Of a stretch of DNA of 64,000 bases, positions 18,839-27,826 are shown one piece after another. The stretch's first letter is position 1. Each line of letters opens with the position of its first letter. The DNA comes from Bacteroides fragilis. GTDB taxonomy: Bacteria; Bacteroidota; Bacteroidia; Bacteroidales; Bacteroidaceae. The notes beneath the pieces are model-generated. The model searched no databases. It saw only the letters and a list, made by a program, of their open reading frames with translations, and was not told the DNA's origin. The stretch is from the NCBI RefSeq assembly GCF_002849695.1, contig NZ_CP018937.1:2108001-2172000 (forward strand), read 5' to 3'. Both the position numbers and the translations under genes were made by a program.

Positions 18839-18869
18839 CGTAATTAAGAATTAAAAGGTTCTGATACCA

Positions 18870-18877
18870 CAAAGATA
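18870..18877 (-). promoter_or_regulatory. -7 box for the blaI-blaR-like operon
   Basis: Minus strand TATCTTTG (TAnnTTTG), 31 bases upstream of the start. A GTTG at 18897-18900, 19 bases away, could serve as the -33 element. Confidence 0.6.
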
Positions 18878-18907
18878 ATAAATCATTCAGAACAAACAAC
18901 TGCAACC

Positions 18908-18946
18908 ATTAGTTATTCAACTAATGCCATAAGTTATTTAACTAAT
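18908..18946 (-). promoter_or_regulatory. Two dyads, candidate BlaI-type operators
   Basis: ATTAGTT-ATTC-AACTAAT (18908-18925) is a perfect 7-4-7 dyad. ATAAGTT-ATTT-AACTAAT (18929-18946) is the same with one arm mismatch. Their centres are 21 bp apart, i.e. two helical turns. They lie just upstream of the predicted blaI promoter, in the gap after nhaA. Confidence 0.6.
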
Positions 18947-18987
18947 CTTAGCAGGAGATTAGAAGACTACCTTATTATATAAGAAAA

Positions 18988-20301
18988 TCATCTTTTCCGG
19001 GGCAAGACCCAATGCAAAACCAGATATCCCAATATACCTGCTATTACCGTACCGGACAAAACACCGAGTTTAGCTTGGTTCAACAATACGGGGTGAGTGG
19101 AGCCAAACGAAAGATTGGCAATAAAAAGTGATACCGTAAAACCAATGCCTCCCAATAATGCCACTCCGGATATATTCTTCCAGTTCATCCCTAAAGGCAT
19201 TGGAGTGAGTCCACTCTTGATGGCCAACCATGTAAAAGAATAAATCCCAAGAAACTTGCCAGCCAACAGCCCCAGAGCAACCGCATAGGTAACTCCGCCA
19301 ATGACCTCGCCTTCACCACTGAACATAACACCGGCATTGACAAAAGCAAATAATGGAAGAACAAGGTAATTCACCGCACCATGAAGATTATCTTCAAGTG
19401 ATTGAAGCGGACTGATGACTCTGTCGGAAGCCGACTCAACCTCCTTCAGCTTAGCTATCTGCTGGTTGGTCAATACGATATTGTTTGCTCTCATTTCGGG
19501 AAATGTACTGATAATACGCCGGATACGCTCAATATAAGTACCGACATTCAACTGAGGTTTAGCGGGAATGACAAAAGCCAGAATGACACCGGAAATCGTA
19601 CTATGGATACCCGATTGCAGGAAAAGATACCAGATAACCACCCCAACGACTAAAAAGAAAATCTTATTAGTGGCTCCTTTCTTACCTATAAAATATAACA
19701 GTACGTAAAGTAATGCCGCCCATAACAAATACTCATAAGCCACATGTGAACTGTAAAAGATAGCAATCACCAAAATACCGCCTATATCATCGACTACCGC
19801 AAAAGCTGTAAGGAAGATTTTCAAACTTAGCGGCACACGCTTGCCCAACAGACTGAGTACTCCCAAGGAAAAGGCAATATCGGTCGCCATGGGGATAGCC
19901 AACCCTTGTCCTCCTTCAGTGCCCGGAGCACAAATCATGGAATAGATTACAACAGGCACTACCATTCCGCCACATGCGGCTATGAATGGCAGTGCAGCTT
20001 TACGAAACGAAGAAAGCTCACCTACCAGCAACTCCCTCTTAATCTCCAACCCGACCATCAGGAAAAAAATCGTCATCAATCCGTCATTGATGAACTCAAT
20101 CATTGTCAGATTGTGTCCCGCATGCGAAAGTAAATTAAAGCCTCCGATACGGAAATGAAGTTCGTGCGACAAAAATTCCTGATACACCGGTGCCACAGGA
20201 GAGTTAGCAATTACCGCAGCAGCAATCGCTGTTACAAATAATAAAATACTCGCCGTAATATTCATCGACGAGAAATCCTTCATCGAACGTAAAACTGTCA
20301 T
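18988..20301 (-). CDS. nhaA: Na+/H+ antiporter NhaA
   Basis: Exchanges internal Na+ for external protons for pH and sodium homeostasis in the inner membrane. The 437-residue protein has about 12 helices and the NhaA hallmarks MVGLEIKRELLVGELS, ATDIAFSLGVLSLLG and TAFAVVDDIGGILVIA; the VVDD aspartates correspond to the ion-binding pair. A hydrophilic insertion around residues 265-300 (YIERIRRIISTFPEMRANN) is longer than in E. coli NhaA. It lies 44 bases after another antiporter gene on the same strand, so the two are probably cotranscribed. Confidence 0.96.
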   Translation of the reverse strand: MTVLRSMKDFSSMNITASILLFVTAIAAAVIANSPVAPVYQEFLSHELHFRIGGFNLLSHAGHNLTMIEFINDGLMTIFFLMVGLEIKRELLVGELSSFRKAALPFIAACGGMVVPVVIYSMICAPGTEGGQGLAIPMATDIAFSLGVLSLLGKRVPLSLKIFLTAFAVVDDIGGILVIAIFYSSHVAYEYLLWAALLYVLLYFIGKKGATNKIFFLVVGVVIWYLFLQSGIHSTISGVILAFVIPAKPQLNVGTYIERIRRIISTFPEMRANNIVLTNQQIAKLKEVESASDRVISPLQSLEDNLHGAVNYLVLPLFAFVNAGVMFSGEGEVIGGVTYAVALGLLAGKFLGIYSFTWLAIKSGLTPMPLGMNWKNISGVALLGGIGFTVSLFIANLSFGSTHPVLLNQAKLGVLSGTVIAGILGYLVLHWVLPRKR

Positions 20302-20345
20302 AATATGTATTTATAGAATTAGGTTTAAGTAACTTTATGCCTTTG

Positions 20346-21524
20346 CTAAGTTGTATAACTCCGCAATGCCAACTTCTTCACCCATAGAACAAAGATGCCG
20401 GTCAGGATCAGGTTTAACACGATCGTAAGCACTGAGATCACTAAAGCAGGACCACCCAGATTGTATCCAAGGGCAATAAAAATAATTCCGGCTCCTACTT
20501 CACCACGGGTAAACATACCGATAGAAAGTGCCAGTCGTTCGCTGAACTTCCGGTCCCGGTAAAAGAATACGGGGAATAACTTACCTATGTTTGAAAGCAG
20601 TGAAACAATCAACACATGCAACGTTATCATTCCCCATGACATCATTTCCTGTGAGCCTGTCACCGAATGGGTTCCGGCATGCGTCTCTGCAAAGTTCACC
20701 CCAATAAAATGCGGCATACTGAGTCCGACTAAAAACATAAACAGGAACGAGACTCCCGTCGAAATTTTGTGCTCCACCGGAGTATCTATCTCTTTATGTT
20801 TCATGATCATACCCAGAACAAAAGCCGGCAACAGCACTTCGATATGAATGCTGCCCTCTTCGCCATACAACTGCTTGCTGAAGTAATAAACAGCCTGTGT
20901 AGCAACAAAAACAAGTACCGAATAGCCCATTATCGCTTTCCAGTCCTGACGCCAGTTATATTTGCCCAACTGTTTCCAACCTAATGAAAGCAGCAAAAAG
21001 ACGATAAAGATAACCACAATCAGTTGCCAGCGCATACCGATCATCATTATCTGCAGAGGAATCATCAATAAAATCGTATCAAGGTCATCGAAGATAGCCA
21101 GCACCTGAATCTTTTTATAAATCCAACTTGACTTAAGTCCGATAGCAGCGAGCATTGTGAAAAGGATACCTGCCGACGTAGGAGCGGCAAAACGGCTTAA
21201 CAGCAAATTCTCTTTCCACGCCTCCCAACTATTCCAAAACTCAGGAGGAAGAAGTACAAACACATAATAAAGGGCAATCAGGAACCAAGGCATAGCGGCA
21301 GTAGCCATCGCAATAAAATAATCTTCAGCGTAACTTCGCCAACGGGTCTTATCTACTTCAAACTCACGCCCGACATTAATCATAATAAAACTCAGGCAGA
21401 CATAAAGAAGAATACTAGATACAGTTTTTACAGCAGCATATCCTTCACCTGCCAATGATGGCAGGAATTGTGATAGTAAAAGGCCAATAATCAAAAAGGC
21501 CGAAAAAGACAGAACTTTTCTCAT
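20346..21524 (-). CDS. Cation:proton antiporter (CPA2/Kef-NapA-like membrane protein)
   Basis: A 392-residue integral membrane protein with 10-12 helices. The order of segments (FAAPTSAGILFTMLAAIGL, then AIFDDLDTILLMIPLQ, and a late FTRGEVGAGIIFIALGYNLGG) fits the monovalent cation:proton antiporter-2 superfamily; the DD in the discontinuous helix would be the transport site. There is no C-terminal RCK/TrkA domain, so it is a membrane part only. It is upstream of nhaA in the same direction; the pair likely gives layered sodium/proton control. The exact ion is not deducible. Confidence 0.85.
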   Translation of the reverse strand: MRKVLSFSAFLIIGLLLSQFLPSLAGEGYAAVKTVSSILLYVCLSFIMINVGREFEVDKTRWRSYAEDYFIAMATAAMPWFLIALYYVFVLLPPEFWNSWEAWKENLLLSRFAAPTSAGILFTMLAAIGLKSSWIYKKIQVLAIFDDLDTILLMIPLQIMMIGMRWQLIVVIFIVFLLLSLGWKQLGKYNWRQDWKAIMGYSVLVFVATQAVYYFSKQLYGEEGSIHIEVLLPAFVLGMIMKHKEIDTPVEHKISTGVSFLFMFLVGLSMPHFIGVNFAETHAGTHSVTGSQEMMSWGMITLHVLIVSLLSNIGKLFPVFFYRDRKFSERLALSIGMFTRGEVGAGIIFIALGYNLGGPALVISVLTIVLNLILTGIFVLWVKKLALRSYTT

Positions 21525-21607
21525 TTTTATTGTTTATCGTTGTTTTAAAGGCAATTGCCAGGGAAAGCTCTGCGGACAGATGGCAATTACCTGGTATATT
21601 AGAAACT

Positions 21608-21660
21608 GGCTGCAACGAAATTTGTTCAGAAAGATTTCTGCTTTTTATCACGTTGCAGCC
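21608..21660. other. Nested inverted repeat downstream of lepA
   Basis: Outer arms GGCTGCAACG (21608-21617) and CGTTGCAGCC (21651-21660) enclose a second dyad CAGAAAGATTTCTG (21627-21640). It starts 9 bases after the lepA stop on the minus strand. It may be a cruciform-type terminator or a processing site, but there is no T-tract. Confidence 0.6.
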
Positions 21661-21668
21661 CTTATTTC

Positions 21669-23450
21669 CTAATCCAGTTTAAGCACGGCAAGGAACGCCT
21701 TCTGCGGCACTTCCACGTTGCCGATCTGCTTCATACGTTTTTTTCCTTTTTTCTGCTTCTCAAGCAATTTACGTTTACGGCTGATATCACCTCCGTAACA
21801 TTTCGCCGTAACATCTTTACGCACAGCCTTGATCGTCTCACGTGCTATGATTTTGGCACCGATGGCAGCTTGGATGGCAATCTCAAACTGCTGTCTCGGA
21901 ATCAGTTCTTTCAATTTTTCACACATCCGGCGTCCCATATCGTAGGCATTATCGAAGTGAGTCAAGGTGGAAAGCGCGTCAACCGATTCGCCATTCAACA
22001 GAATATCCAGTTTCACCAACTTAGACGGACGGAAACCATCCGGATGATAATCAAACGAAGCATAACCTTTCGAGATACTCTTCAATCTGTCATAGAAGTC
22101 GATCACAATCTCGCCCAAAGGCATATTGTAAAACAGCTCGACGCGGTTTCCAGATATATATTCCTGCTTCAACAGCTCTCCCCGCTTGCCAAGGCAAAGC
22201 GTCATGATAGGTCCGATATAATCGGTAGTTGTAATAATGGAAGCTTTGATATAAGGCTCTTCTATGTGGTCAATCATTGTCGGATCGGGCATACCGCCGG
22301 GATTATGAACTTCCGTCATATTGCCTTGCTTATCGTAGATATGATAAGATACGTTAGGAACCGTAGTAATGACGTTCATATCGAACTCACGATCCAGACG
22401 CTCCTGTACAATTTCCATGTGAAGCAAACCCAGGAAACCGCAACGGAAACCGAATCCCAGCGCCAAAGAAGATTCCGGCTGGAAAGTCAACGAAGCATCG
22501 TTCAACTGCAACTTCTCAAGCGAAGCCCGCAGATCTTCAAATTCTTCGGCCTCAATAGGATAAACTCCGGCAAACACCATCGGCTTCACCTCTTCAAATC
22601 CGGCAATCGCTTTATCACAAGGACGGGCTACATGGGTAATCGTATCTCCCACTTTCACCTCTTTCGAGGTCTTAATACCAGAAATGATATATCCAACATC
22701 CCCCGTCCGTAATTCTTTACGGGGAACCATTTCCATCTTTAACACTCCAATTTCATCGGCGACGTATTCCTTTCCGGTATTGAAGAACTTCACTTTGTCC
22801 CCCGCACGGATAACTCCGTTCGTGATTTTGAAATAAGCTATAATTCCACGGAAGGAGTTGAATACAGAGTCGAAGATCAAAGCTTGCAACGGTGCGTCTT
22901 CATCACCTTTCGGATGAGGTATACGCTCTATTACTGCTGCCAGTATTTCTTCAACACCCATACCCGTCTTACCGGATGCACGGATAATTTCATTCCTCTT
23001 GCATCCCAGCAACTCTACAATCTCGTCTTCCACCTCTTCAGGCATGGCACTCGCCATATCGCATTTATTAATGATCGGAATGATTTCAAGATCGTGCTCA
23101 ATAGCCATATAAAGATTTGAGATGGTCTGTGCCTGGACCCCTTGTGATGCATCTACAATAAGCAACGCACCTTCACAGGCAGCTATCGAGCGGGACACTT
23201 CATACGAAAAGTCAACATGCCCCGGAGTATCAATCAGGTTCAAAATATACTTTTCCCCCCTGTATGTATACTCCATCTGTATGGCGTGACTTTTAATTGT
23301 AATCCCCCTCTCCTTCTCCAGGTCCATATCATCAAGCATCTGCCCTTCTGTCACTTGAATGGTATTAGTGAACTCCAACAAGCGGTCCGCTAATGTTGAT
23401 TTACCATGGTCGATATGAGCTATGATGCAAAAATTTCTGATTTTATCCAT
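21669..23450 (-). CDS. lepA: Elongation factor 4 (LepA)
   Basis: Ribosome-associated GTPase related to EF-G, active in translation under stress and in ribosome assembly. It has the full length of 593 residues. GTPase motifs: [16 protein letters not shown] (P-loop), DTPGHVDF (G3), NKCDMASA (G4). The unique C-terminal domain ends [20 protein letters not shown]. It is apparently monocistronic with its own -7 box. Confidence 0.99.
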   Translation of the reverse strand: MDKIRNFCIIAHIDHGKSTLADRLLEFTNTIQVTEGQMLDDMDLEKERGITIKSHAIQMEYTYRGEKYILNLIDTPGHVDFSYEVSRSIAACEGALLIVDASQGVQAQTISNLYMAIEHDLEIIPIINKCDMASAMPEEVEDEIVELLGCKRNEIIRASGKTGMGVEEILAAVIERIPHPKGDEDAPLQALIFDSVFNSFRGIIAYFKITNGVIRAGDKVKFFNTGKEYVADEIGVLKMEMVPRKELRTGDVGYIISGIKTSKEVKVGDTITHVARPCDKAIAGFEEVKPMVFAGVYPIEAEEFEDLRASLEKLQLNDASLTFQPESSLALGFGFRCGFLGLLHMEIVQERLDREFDMNVITTVPNVSYHIYDKQGNMTEVHNPGGMPDPTMIDHIEEPYIKASIITTTDYIGPIMTLCLGKRGELLKQEYISGNRVELFYNMPLGEIVIDFYDRLKSISKGYASFDYHPDGFRPSKLVKLDILLNGESVDALSTLTHFDNAYDMGRRMCEKLKELIPRQQFEIAIQAAIGAKIIARETIKAVRKDVTAKCYGGDISRKRKLLEKQKKGKKRMKQIGNVEVPQKAFLAVLKLD

Positions 23451-23482
23451 CTGATACTATTATCTTAATTTAATTTGGTGCG

Positions 23483-23490
23483 CAAATATA
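23483..23490 (-). promoter_or_regulatory. -7 box for lepA
   Basis: Minus strand TATATTTG (TAnnTTTG), 32 bases upstream of the start codon. Confidence 0.55.
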
Positions 23491-23507
23491 CACAAATGCC
23501 AGAACAT

Positions 23508-23554
23508 AAAAAAATGCGCTGATAACATATCATAATGTATCAACGCATTTTTTT
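23508..23554 (-). terminator. Terminator of the small winged-helix gene
   Basis: Arms AAAAAAATGCG / CGCATTTTTTT plus TGATA / TATCA, with one internal mismatch. A T-run follows the stem on the minus strand. Confidence 0.85.
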
Positions 23555-23575
23555 ATTGGGGAAGTAGCCCACTCC

Positions 23576-23776
23576 TTAGTTCAATGTAACGAAGATTTCA
23601 CCTTCGATTTCCTGAGTAGAGATCTTGTCTTCTCTCAACAGCCATCCGAGGCCAAGGAACAAATCTTTATCTACCAACTTAGTCGCTTTCTTAATCTGCT
23701 TGGCAGTCAGTCCTTCTGTTCCATTCAGTGCATTCCAGATTTTACCTGCAATTTCACCTGCTTTTTCTTTCAACAT
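23576..23776 (-). CDS. Small winged helix-turn-helix protein (DUF2582-type)
   Basis: A 66-residue protein with the sequence pattern of the DUF2582 winged-helix family: AGKIWNALNGTEGLTAKQIK, then a turn and helix (ATKLVDKDLFLGLGWLLRED), then a beta wing (STQEIEGEIFVTLN). The family is small, common in Bacteroidetes and Archaea, and presumed nucleic-acid binding; the target is unknown. It stands alone with its own terminator. Confidence 0.85.
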   Translation of the reverse strand: MLKEKAGEIAGKIWNALNGTEGLTAKQIKKATKLVDKDLFLGLGWLLREDKISTQEIEGEIFVTLN

Positions 23777-23922
23777 TTGCTTTAGAAATTTTAGTTAGAC
23801 ATGAGTTAAAACCTGAACAAATCAGATTTTATTTCGGCTGCAAAGATAGTTATAATTATGTTATATAACAGATTATTAGTAAGTTTTTTCTCTTCTTTGT
23901 AATGAAAACATCAATTTAACAG

Positions 23923-24387
23923 CTATTTTTTCTGTTTTTCGAGATATTCAGCCCACATTCTGGCTGCTTCTTCTACCATTTTCGAACAAGGTCTTTTGGC
24001 ATAGTACTGTTCTGTCCGGGCCTCCGGTTCGGATGAAACCGGCGCTTTCTTCTTTAAACCAAGCAGTTCGCCACAATTCAACGAACCATTTCGTTTCTTG
24101 AATTCGGCTGCAAGCTCTTGTACCAAAGCATAATTGGCAGCCTTCCCTTCACGATCGGCTCCGTCGACAGCTCCCTTCTCCAATCCGGCAAGCAGAAACA
24201 TGCCACAAGCCGCTCCGCACGTTTCACGCATGCGCCCGATACCTCCACCGAACGAAGCAGCCATACGCAGTGCCTGTTCTTCAGTAAATCCATACATATC
24301 GGCAAACGCAGCTACTACAGACTGCGAACAATTATAACCGCTCTTAAAAAGCTCAGAGGCCCGGTTTATTCTATCTTCCAGTGTCAT
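23923..24387 (-). CDS. C_GCAxxG_C_C family redox-like protein
   Basis: A 154-residue cytosolic protein of the C_GCAxxG_C_C family, named for its conserved cysteines. Seen here are Cys in FKSGYNCSQSVVAAF, the central METCGAACG-like segment (MRETCGAACGMFLLAG), Cys in LNCGELLG and Cys in RPCSKMVEEAA. Family members are thought to be redox or metal-binding and often occur near transport or oxidoreductase genes. Here it is divergent from the yjbQ gene. Specific function is unknown. Confidence 0.88.
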   Translation of the reverse strand: MTLEDRINRASELFKSGYNCSQSVVAAFADMYGFTEEQALRMAASFGGGIGRMRETCGAACGMFLLAGLEKGAVDGADREGKAANYALVQELAAEFKKRNGSLNCGELLGLKKKAPVSSEPEARTEQYYAKRPCSKMVEEAARMWAEYLEKQKK

Positions 24388-24409
24388 TTTATATCTTTTT
24401 AATTTCTTG

Positions 24410-24417
24410 CAAATTTA
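24410..24417 (-). promoter_or_regulatory. -7 box for the C_GCAxxG_C_C gene
   Basis: Minus strand TAAATTTG (TAnnTTTG), 22 bases upstream of the start; almost back-to-back with the yjbQ box. Confidence 0.55.
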
Positions 24418-24426
24418 TTAAAAAAG

Positions 24427-24434
24427 TATCTTTG
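24427..24434 (+). promoter_or_regulatory. -7 box for yjbQ
   Basis: TATCTTTG (TAnnTTTG). Transcription would begin near 24441, leaving almost no leader for ATG 24449, so ATG 24458 is preferred. Confidence 0.6.
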
Positions 24435-24457
24435 CCGGCAACTAACCAATGATTTTT

Positions 24458-24868
24458 ATGGCAACAACTTTCGATATACGACTGCCGCACTATCCGCGCG
24501 GCTTTCATCTGATCACTCATGACGTCCTCTCCCTTATCCCTGAATTACCGGAAAACGGACTGTTGGTCGTGTTCATCAAACACACCTCGGCAGGCATCAC
24601 CATCAACGAGAATGCAGATCCGGACGTGCGCCATGATTTTAATACGTTTTTCAACAAACTGGTACCCGATGGGGCACCTTACTTCATCCATACCGAAGAA
24701 GGACCGGACGATATGAGCGCACACATTAAGGCGTCATTAATAGGAACATCGGTCACCATTCCCATCCGAAACCACCGGCTCAACCTCGGAACCTGGCAGG
24801 GCATTTACCTGTGTGAGTTCCGTGACGGAGGAGACAGACGCAAACTGAGTATCACCATTCTCGAATAA
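24458..24868 (+). CDS. yjbQ: YjbQ/UPF0047 family protein
   Basis: A 136-residue protein of the UPF0047 family, beginning MATTFDIRLPHYPRGFHLI. The conserved core FIKHTSAGITINENADPDVRHD and the C-terminal LGTWQGIYLCEFRDGG are intact; the His/Asp residues and the buried Trp loop are the proposed active site. E. coli YjbQ has weak thiamin phosphate synthase activity, so there is a possible functional link with the thi operon at the window start, although this gene is separately placed. An ATG three codons earlier (24449) is also possible. Confidence 0.92.
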   Translation: MATTFDIRLPHYPRGFHLITHDVLSLIPELPENGLLVVFIKHTSAGITINENADPDVRHDFNTFFNKLVPDGAPYFIHTEEGPDDMSAHIKASLIGTSVTIPIRNHRLNLGTWQGIYLCEFRDGGDRRKLSITILE

Positions 24869-24869
24869 T

Positions 24870-25631
24870 TCAGCCGACTTCCAATGCCATCGGACAATGG
24901 TCGGAATGAACGGCATTGTTCAAGATAACGGCCTCTTTCAATAAAGAGCGCACCGGTTCGCTTACCATACAATAATCAATTCTCCACCCCTTGTTCTTAG
25001 CGCGTGAGTTGAAACGATAACTCCACCAGGTGTACTCTTGCTTTTCGGGATAAAGCGTGCGGAAGGAGTCGATAAACCCTGCGGACAGGAAGCGAGTCAT
25101 CCATTCCCGTTCTTCAGGCAAGAAACCACTGTTGGTGGCATTACGTACAGGGTCATGAATATCGATGGGTTCATGACAAATATTATAATCCCCGCAAAGA
25201 ATCAGATTCGGACGGGATTTTCGCAGTTCGGTCACATACTTTTGGAACGCTTCAAGCCAAACCATCTTAAAAGCCTGACGTTCATCTCCGCTCGTACCCG
25301 AAGGATGATAAACACTCACCACCGACAAGTCGCCAAAATCCGCACGGATAAAACGCCCTTCGTTATCATACTCTTCGATACCCATCCCATATTCGATGTG
25401 GTCGGGCTCGATTTTGGTCAATATGGCCACTCCGCTATACCCTTTCTTCTGTGCAGAGTAAAGATATGCTTTATATCCAAGCGCCTCGAATGCCTCTGCC
25501 GGATATTGGTCGGGTTGCAATTTGGTTTCCTGCAAACAAAGCACATCGGGATTCTCTTCTGCCAACCATTCGGGCAACCCTTTATTCACCGCGGCACGAA
25601 GTCCGTTCACGTTATAAGTTATAATTTTCAT
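24870..25631 (-). CDS. xth: Exodeoxyribonuclease III
   Basis: AP endonuclease and 3'-5' exonuclease of base-excision repair. The 253-residue EEP-fold enzyme has all motifs: YNVNGLRAAVNKGLPEWL, LCLQETKLQ (metal Glu), GDYNICHEPIDIHDP (Asp/Asn), WWSYRFNSRAKNKGWRIDY and the terminal SDHCPM (catalytic His). It follows mntH by 10 bases on the same strand, an operon that links manganese/iron uptake with DNA repair and hints at oxidative-stress control. Confidence 0.98.
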   Translation of the reverse strand: MKIITYNVNGLRAAVNKGLPEWLAEENPDVLCLQETKLQPDQYPAEAFEALGYKAYLYSAQKKGYSGVAILTKIEPDHIEYGMGIEEYDNEGRFIRADFGDLSVVSVYHPSGTSGDERQAFKMVWLEAFQKYVTELRKSRPNLILCGDYNICHEPIDIHDPVRNATNSGFLPEEREWMTRFLSAGFIDSFRTLYPEKQEYTWWSYRFNSRAKNKGWRIDYCMVSEPVRSLLKEAVILNNAVHSDHCPMALEVG

Positions 25632-25641
25632 CGTCTATATT

Positions 25642-26895
25642 TTATGAGAACAACAACATGATATTCAATACAGTCACTATCGCAGCAATGGCATAAAGCA
25701 CAAACGTGCTCCATCTGCTGTTTACATAATCTCCCATCACCTTACGCGAAGAGGTCAGACCTACTTGTAAGAAAACGGTAAACGGAAGCTGGATACTCAG
25801 CACCATCTGGGAAATGATCAACCCCTTAAACGGATCACCAATAAAGAAGATCAGCAGCAACGCAATGCCCAACGATAAAATGACTCCTACCTGAGAGTGG
25901 CTGTCCTTGATGTGATAAGATTCACCAAAGATACCGGCAAAAATAGATCCGGCTGCCATCCCGCTGGTGATTGTAGACGAGATACCTGCCATAAGTAATG
26001 CCAGAGCAAAGACAATGGCTGCATTGCTACCAAGCAAGGGTTCAAGCAATGACTTTGCCTGTTGCAATTCTTCCACCTGGATACCGCTTTTAAAGAAAGT
26101 AGCGGCTGCCAGCAGAATCATAGCACTGTTGATGGCCCATCCCACAATCATGGAAAAGAGGGTATCAAACAGTTCATACTTTAATACCTTTTTTATAGAT
26201 GCATCATCTTGCTTGTTATATTCGTGGCTTTGAATCACCTCCGAATGGAGGAAAAGATTATGAGGCATCACCACCGCTCCCAATACACTCATAATGATAA
26301 GCATACTTCCTTTGGGTATAGACGGTGTCACCCAACCTTCGATTGCCATAGGCCAGTCAATGTCTACCAGAAAAAGTTCATAAATGAACGACAGCCCGAT
26401 CACCGATACAAAAGCGATAATAGAGCGTTCGATTTTCTTATATGAATTTGTAAAAAGCATAATGGATACAAAAACAGTTGTCAGCACCGCTCCCCAGATA
26501 ATGGGAATATCAAGCAGCATCTCCAGAGCGATAGCCCCTCCCAGTATTTCGGCCAGTGATGTGGAGATGGAAGCGAGTACGGCTGTACCCAGAATAGGGC
26601 GTGATACCCACTTAGGAGTATACCGTGTGGCAGCCTCCGAAAGGCAAAGTCCGGTCACAATCCCCAAGTGGGCAACATTATGCTGCAATACGATCAGCAT
26701 GATGGTGGACAGCGTGACCACCCACAACAGTGAGTAACCAAATTCTGAACCTGCTGCAAAATTAGAAGCCCAGTTACCCGGATCAATAAAACCTACAGTA
26801 ACCAATAAACCGGGACCAATATATCTGAAGACGTCCAAACCTCCCAGATAGCGTTTGTGGTCTTTACTTCTCAAATCTTTAAAAATATTTTTCAT
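25642..26895 (-). CDS. mntH: NRAMP divalent metal transporter (MntH-like)
   Basis: Proton-coupled importer of Mn2+/Fe2+ in the inner membrane, 417 residues with about 11 helices. The metal-binding motif DPGNWASNFAAGSEFGYSLL is in helix 1 and the second motif MPHNLFLHSEVI in helix 6; both are complete, with Met retained in helix 6 as expected for a transition-metal transporter. It is first gene of a unit with xth and is divergent from a lipoprotein gene. Confidence 0.96.
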   Translation of the reverse strand: MKNIFKDLRSKDHKRYLGGLDVFRYIGPGLLVTVGFIDPGNWASNFAAGSEFGYSLLWVVTLSTIMLIVLQHNVAHLGIVTGLCLSEAATRYTPKWVSRPILGTAVLASISTSLAEILGGAIALEMLLDIPIIWGAVLTTVFVSIMLFTNSYKKIERSIIAFVSVIGLSFIYELFLVDIDWPMAIEGWVTPSIPKGSMLIIMSVLGAVVMPHNLFLHSEVIQSHEYNKQDDASIKKVLKYELFDTLFSMIVGWAINSAMILLAAATFFKSGIQVEELQQAKSLLEPLLGSNAAIVFALALLMAGISSTITSGMAAGSIFAGIFGESYHIKDSHSQVGVILSLGIALLLIFFIGDPFKGLIISQMVLSIQLPFTVFLQVGLTSSRKVMGDYVNSRWSTFVLYAIAAIVTVLNIMLLFS

Positions 26896-26943
26896 AAGGA
26901 TGTCATGTCTCTTGTTTTTCCTCTAATTTACAGAATGTATCTA

Positions 26944-26951
26944 CAAAGATA
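26944..26951 (-). promoter_or_regulatory. -7 box for mntH-xth
   Basis: Minus strand TATCTTTG (TAnnTTTG), 48 bases before the mntH start. Confidence 0.6.
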
Positions 26952-26997
26952 GCTATTAATAACAAGCAAGAACCTTGTTCGGTTCACTTTTAACAAC

Positions 26998-27005
26998 TAT
27001 CTTTG
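26998..27005 (+). promoter_or_regulatory. -7 box for the 27038 lipoprotein
   Basis: TATCTTTG (TAnnTTTG), 32 bases before ATG 27038. It makes the earlier in-frame start at 26975 impossible on this transcript. Confidence 0.6.
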
Positions 27006-27037
27006 TTCCATATTCACACATTAAAAAGATTAAGCAA

Positions 27038-27430
27038 ATGAAAAAAATCATTCTCGGAGCTTGCGCTGTTCTTTTCACGCTGGCTTCTTGCCAACAAGCT
27101 AAACAAAAGGTTTTCGAACTGGCTTCTGAACAAGTAAACAAACAGTGCCCTATCACTGTAGATGAAATGACAAGAATGGACAGTACCACTTATTCGGGCA
27201 AAGACAATACATTTACCTATTTCTATACCCTGAGCGGACAGGCTGACGATCCTACCATGTCGGAACAATTAAAGAAATCACTTGAAGAAACGCTCCCGGA
27301 AACTATAAAGAACACTGAAGAGATGAAAGTGTACAGAGAATCAGATGTGACGATTAAATATATTTATCTGTCAGGTAAAACGCAAGAAGAGCTGATGCAG
27401 GTTACAGTTACTCCCGAGATGTATAAATAA
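27038..27430 (+). CDS. Putative lipoprotein of unknown function
   Basis: A 130-residue protein with signal peptide MKKIILGACAVLFTLASC and lipobox LASC, followed by QQAKQKVFE. The mature part of about 110 residues has an alpha/beta pattern with a periplasmic look (ITVDEMTRMDSTTYSGKDN then FTYFYTLSG). No motif is recognised. The start is set by the -7 box at 26998 and the signal sequence. A very strong terminator follows, so it is monocistronic. Confidence 0.85.
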   Translation: MKKIILGACAVLFTLASCQQAKQKVFELASEQVNKQCPITVDEMTRMDSTTYSGKDNTFTYFYTLSGQADDPTMSEQLKKSLEETLPETIKNTEEMKVYRESDVTIKYIYLSGKTQEELMQVTVTPEMYK

Positions 27431-27447
27431 GAAGCTGTATTCTATTT

Positions 27448-27496
27448 AAAAATAAGGGAGGCGATGAACTGTCAATTCATCGCCTCCCTTATTTTT
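27448..27496 (+). terminator. Very strong terminator after the lipoprotein
   Basis: Perfect 21-bp stem (27448-27468 with 27476-27496) around a 7-base loop, containing GGGAGGCGATGAA and its complement, ending in a T6 run. The A-run on the other side could also end minus-strand reading from 27581. Confidence 0.95.
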
Positions 27497-27580
27497 TAAT
27501 AGAGCCTTTAAATGGTGCAAACAGAAGCTACGTTCGTAGTTGACAGAGGCTCTGTTTACCCCGAATACAGACTTTGTTTT

Positions 27581-27826
27581 TTAGAAACCCATCTCGTGCA
27601 AAGCACGGCATAGTTGGTCGGGACATGAAGTAGAACGAGTCCCGCAACGGACCCCTTCAAGTCTCGTGATCACCTCTGACACAGGCATTCCCGTCACCAA
27701 ACGTGAAATGCCCTGCAGGTTGCCGTTACATCCACCCCAAAAAGCAATTTCCTTCACGATGCCATTCTCAACATCCAGTTCAATGTTCGTGCTGCAAGTG
27801 CCCTTGGTTTTATAAACATATTTCAT
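27581..27826 (-). CDS. TSCPD domain protein (TIGR03905-type)
   Basis: An 81-residue protein with the TSCPD domain: ends CGTRSTSCPDQLCRALHEMGF and starts with the conserved TKGTCSTNIELDVENGIV. The domain also occurs at the C-terminus of some class II ribonucleotide reductases; free-standing copies have no proven role. Three or four conserved Cys suggest metal binding. Its ATG overlaps the yebC stop by one base (TAATG), so the two are translationally coupled. Confidence 0.9.
   Translation of the reverse strand: MKYVYKTKGTCSTNIELDVENGIVKEIAFWGGCNGNLQGISRLVTGMPVSEVITRLEGVRCGTRSTSCPDQLCRALHEMGF

Noticed and set aside
18908-18946. Terminator of nhaA
   Set aside because: The dyads are A/T rich, doubled at two-turn spacing and have no T-run; operators fit better.
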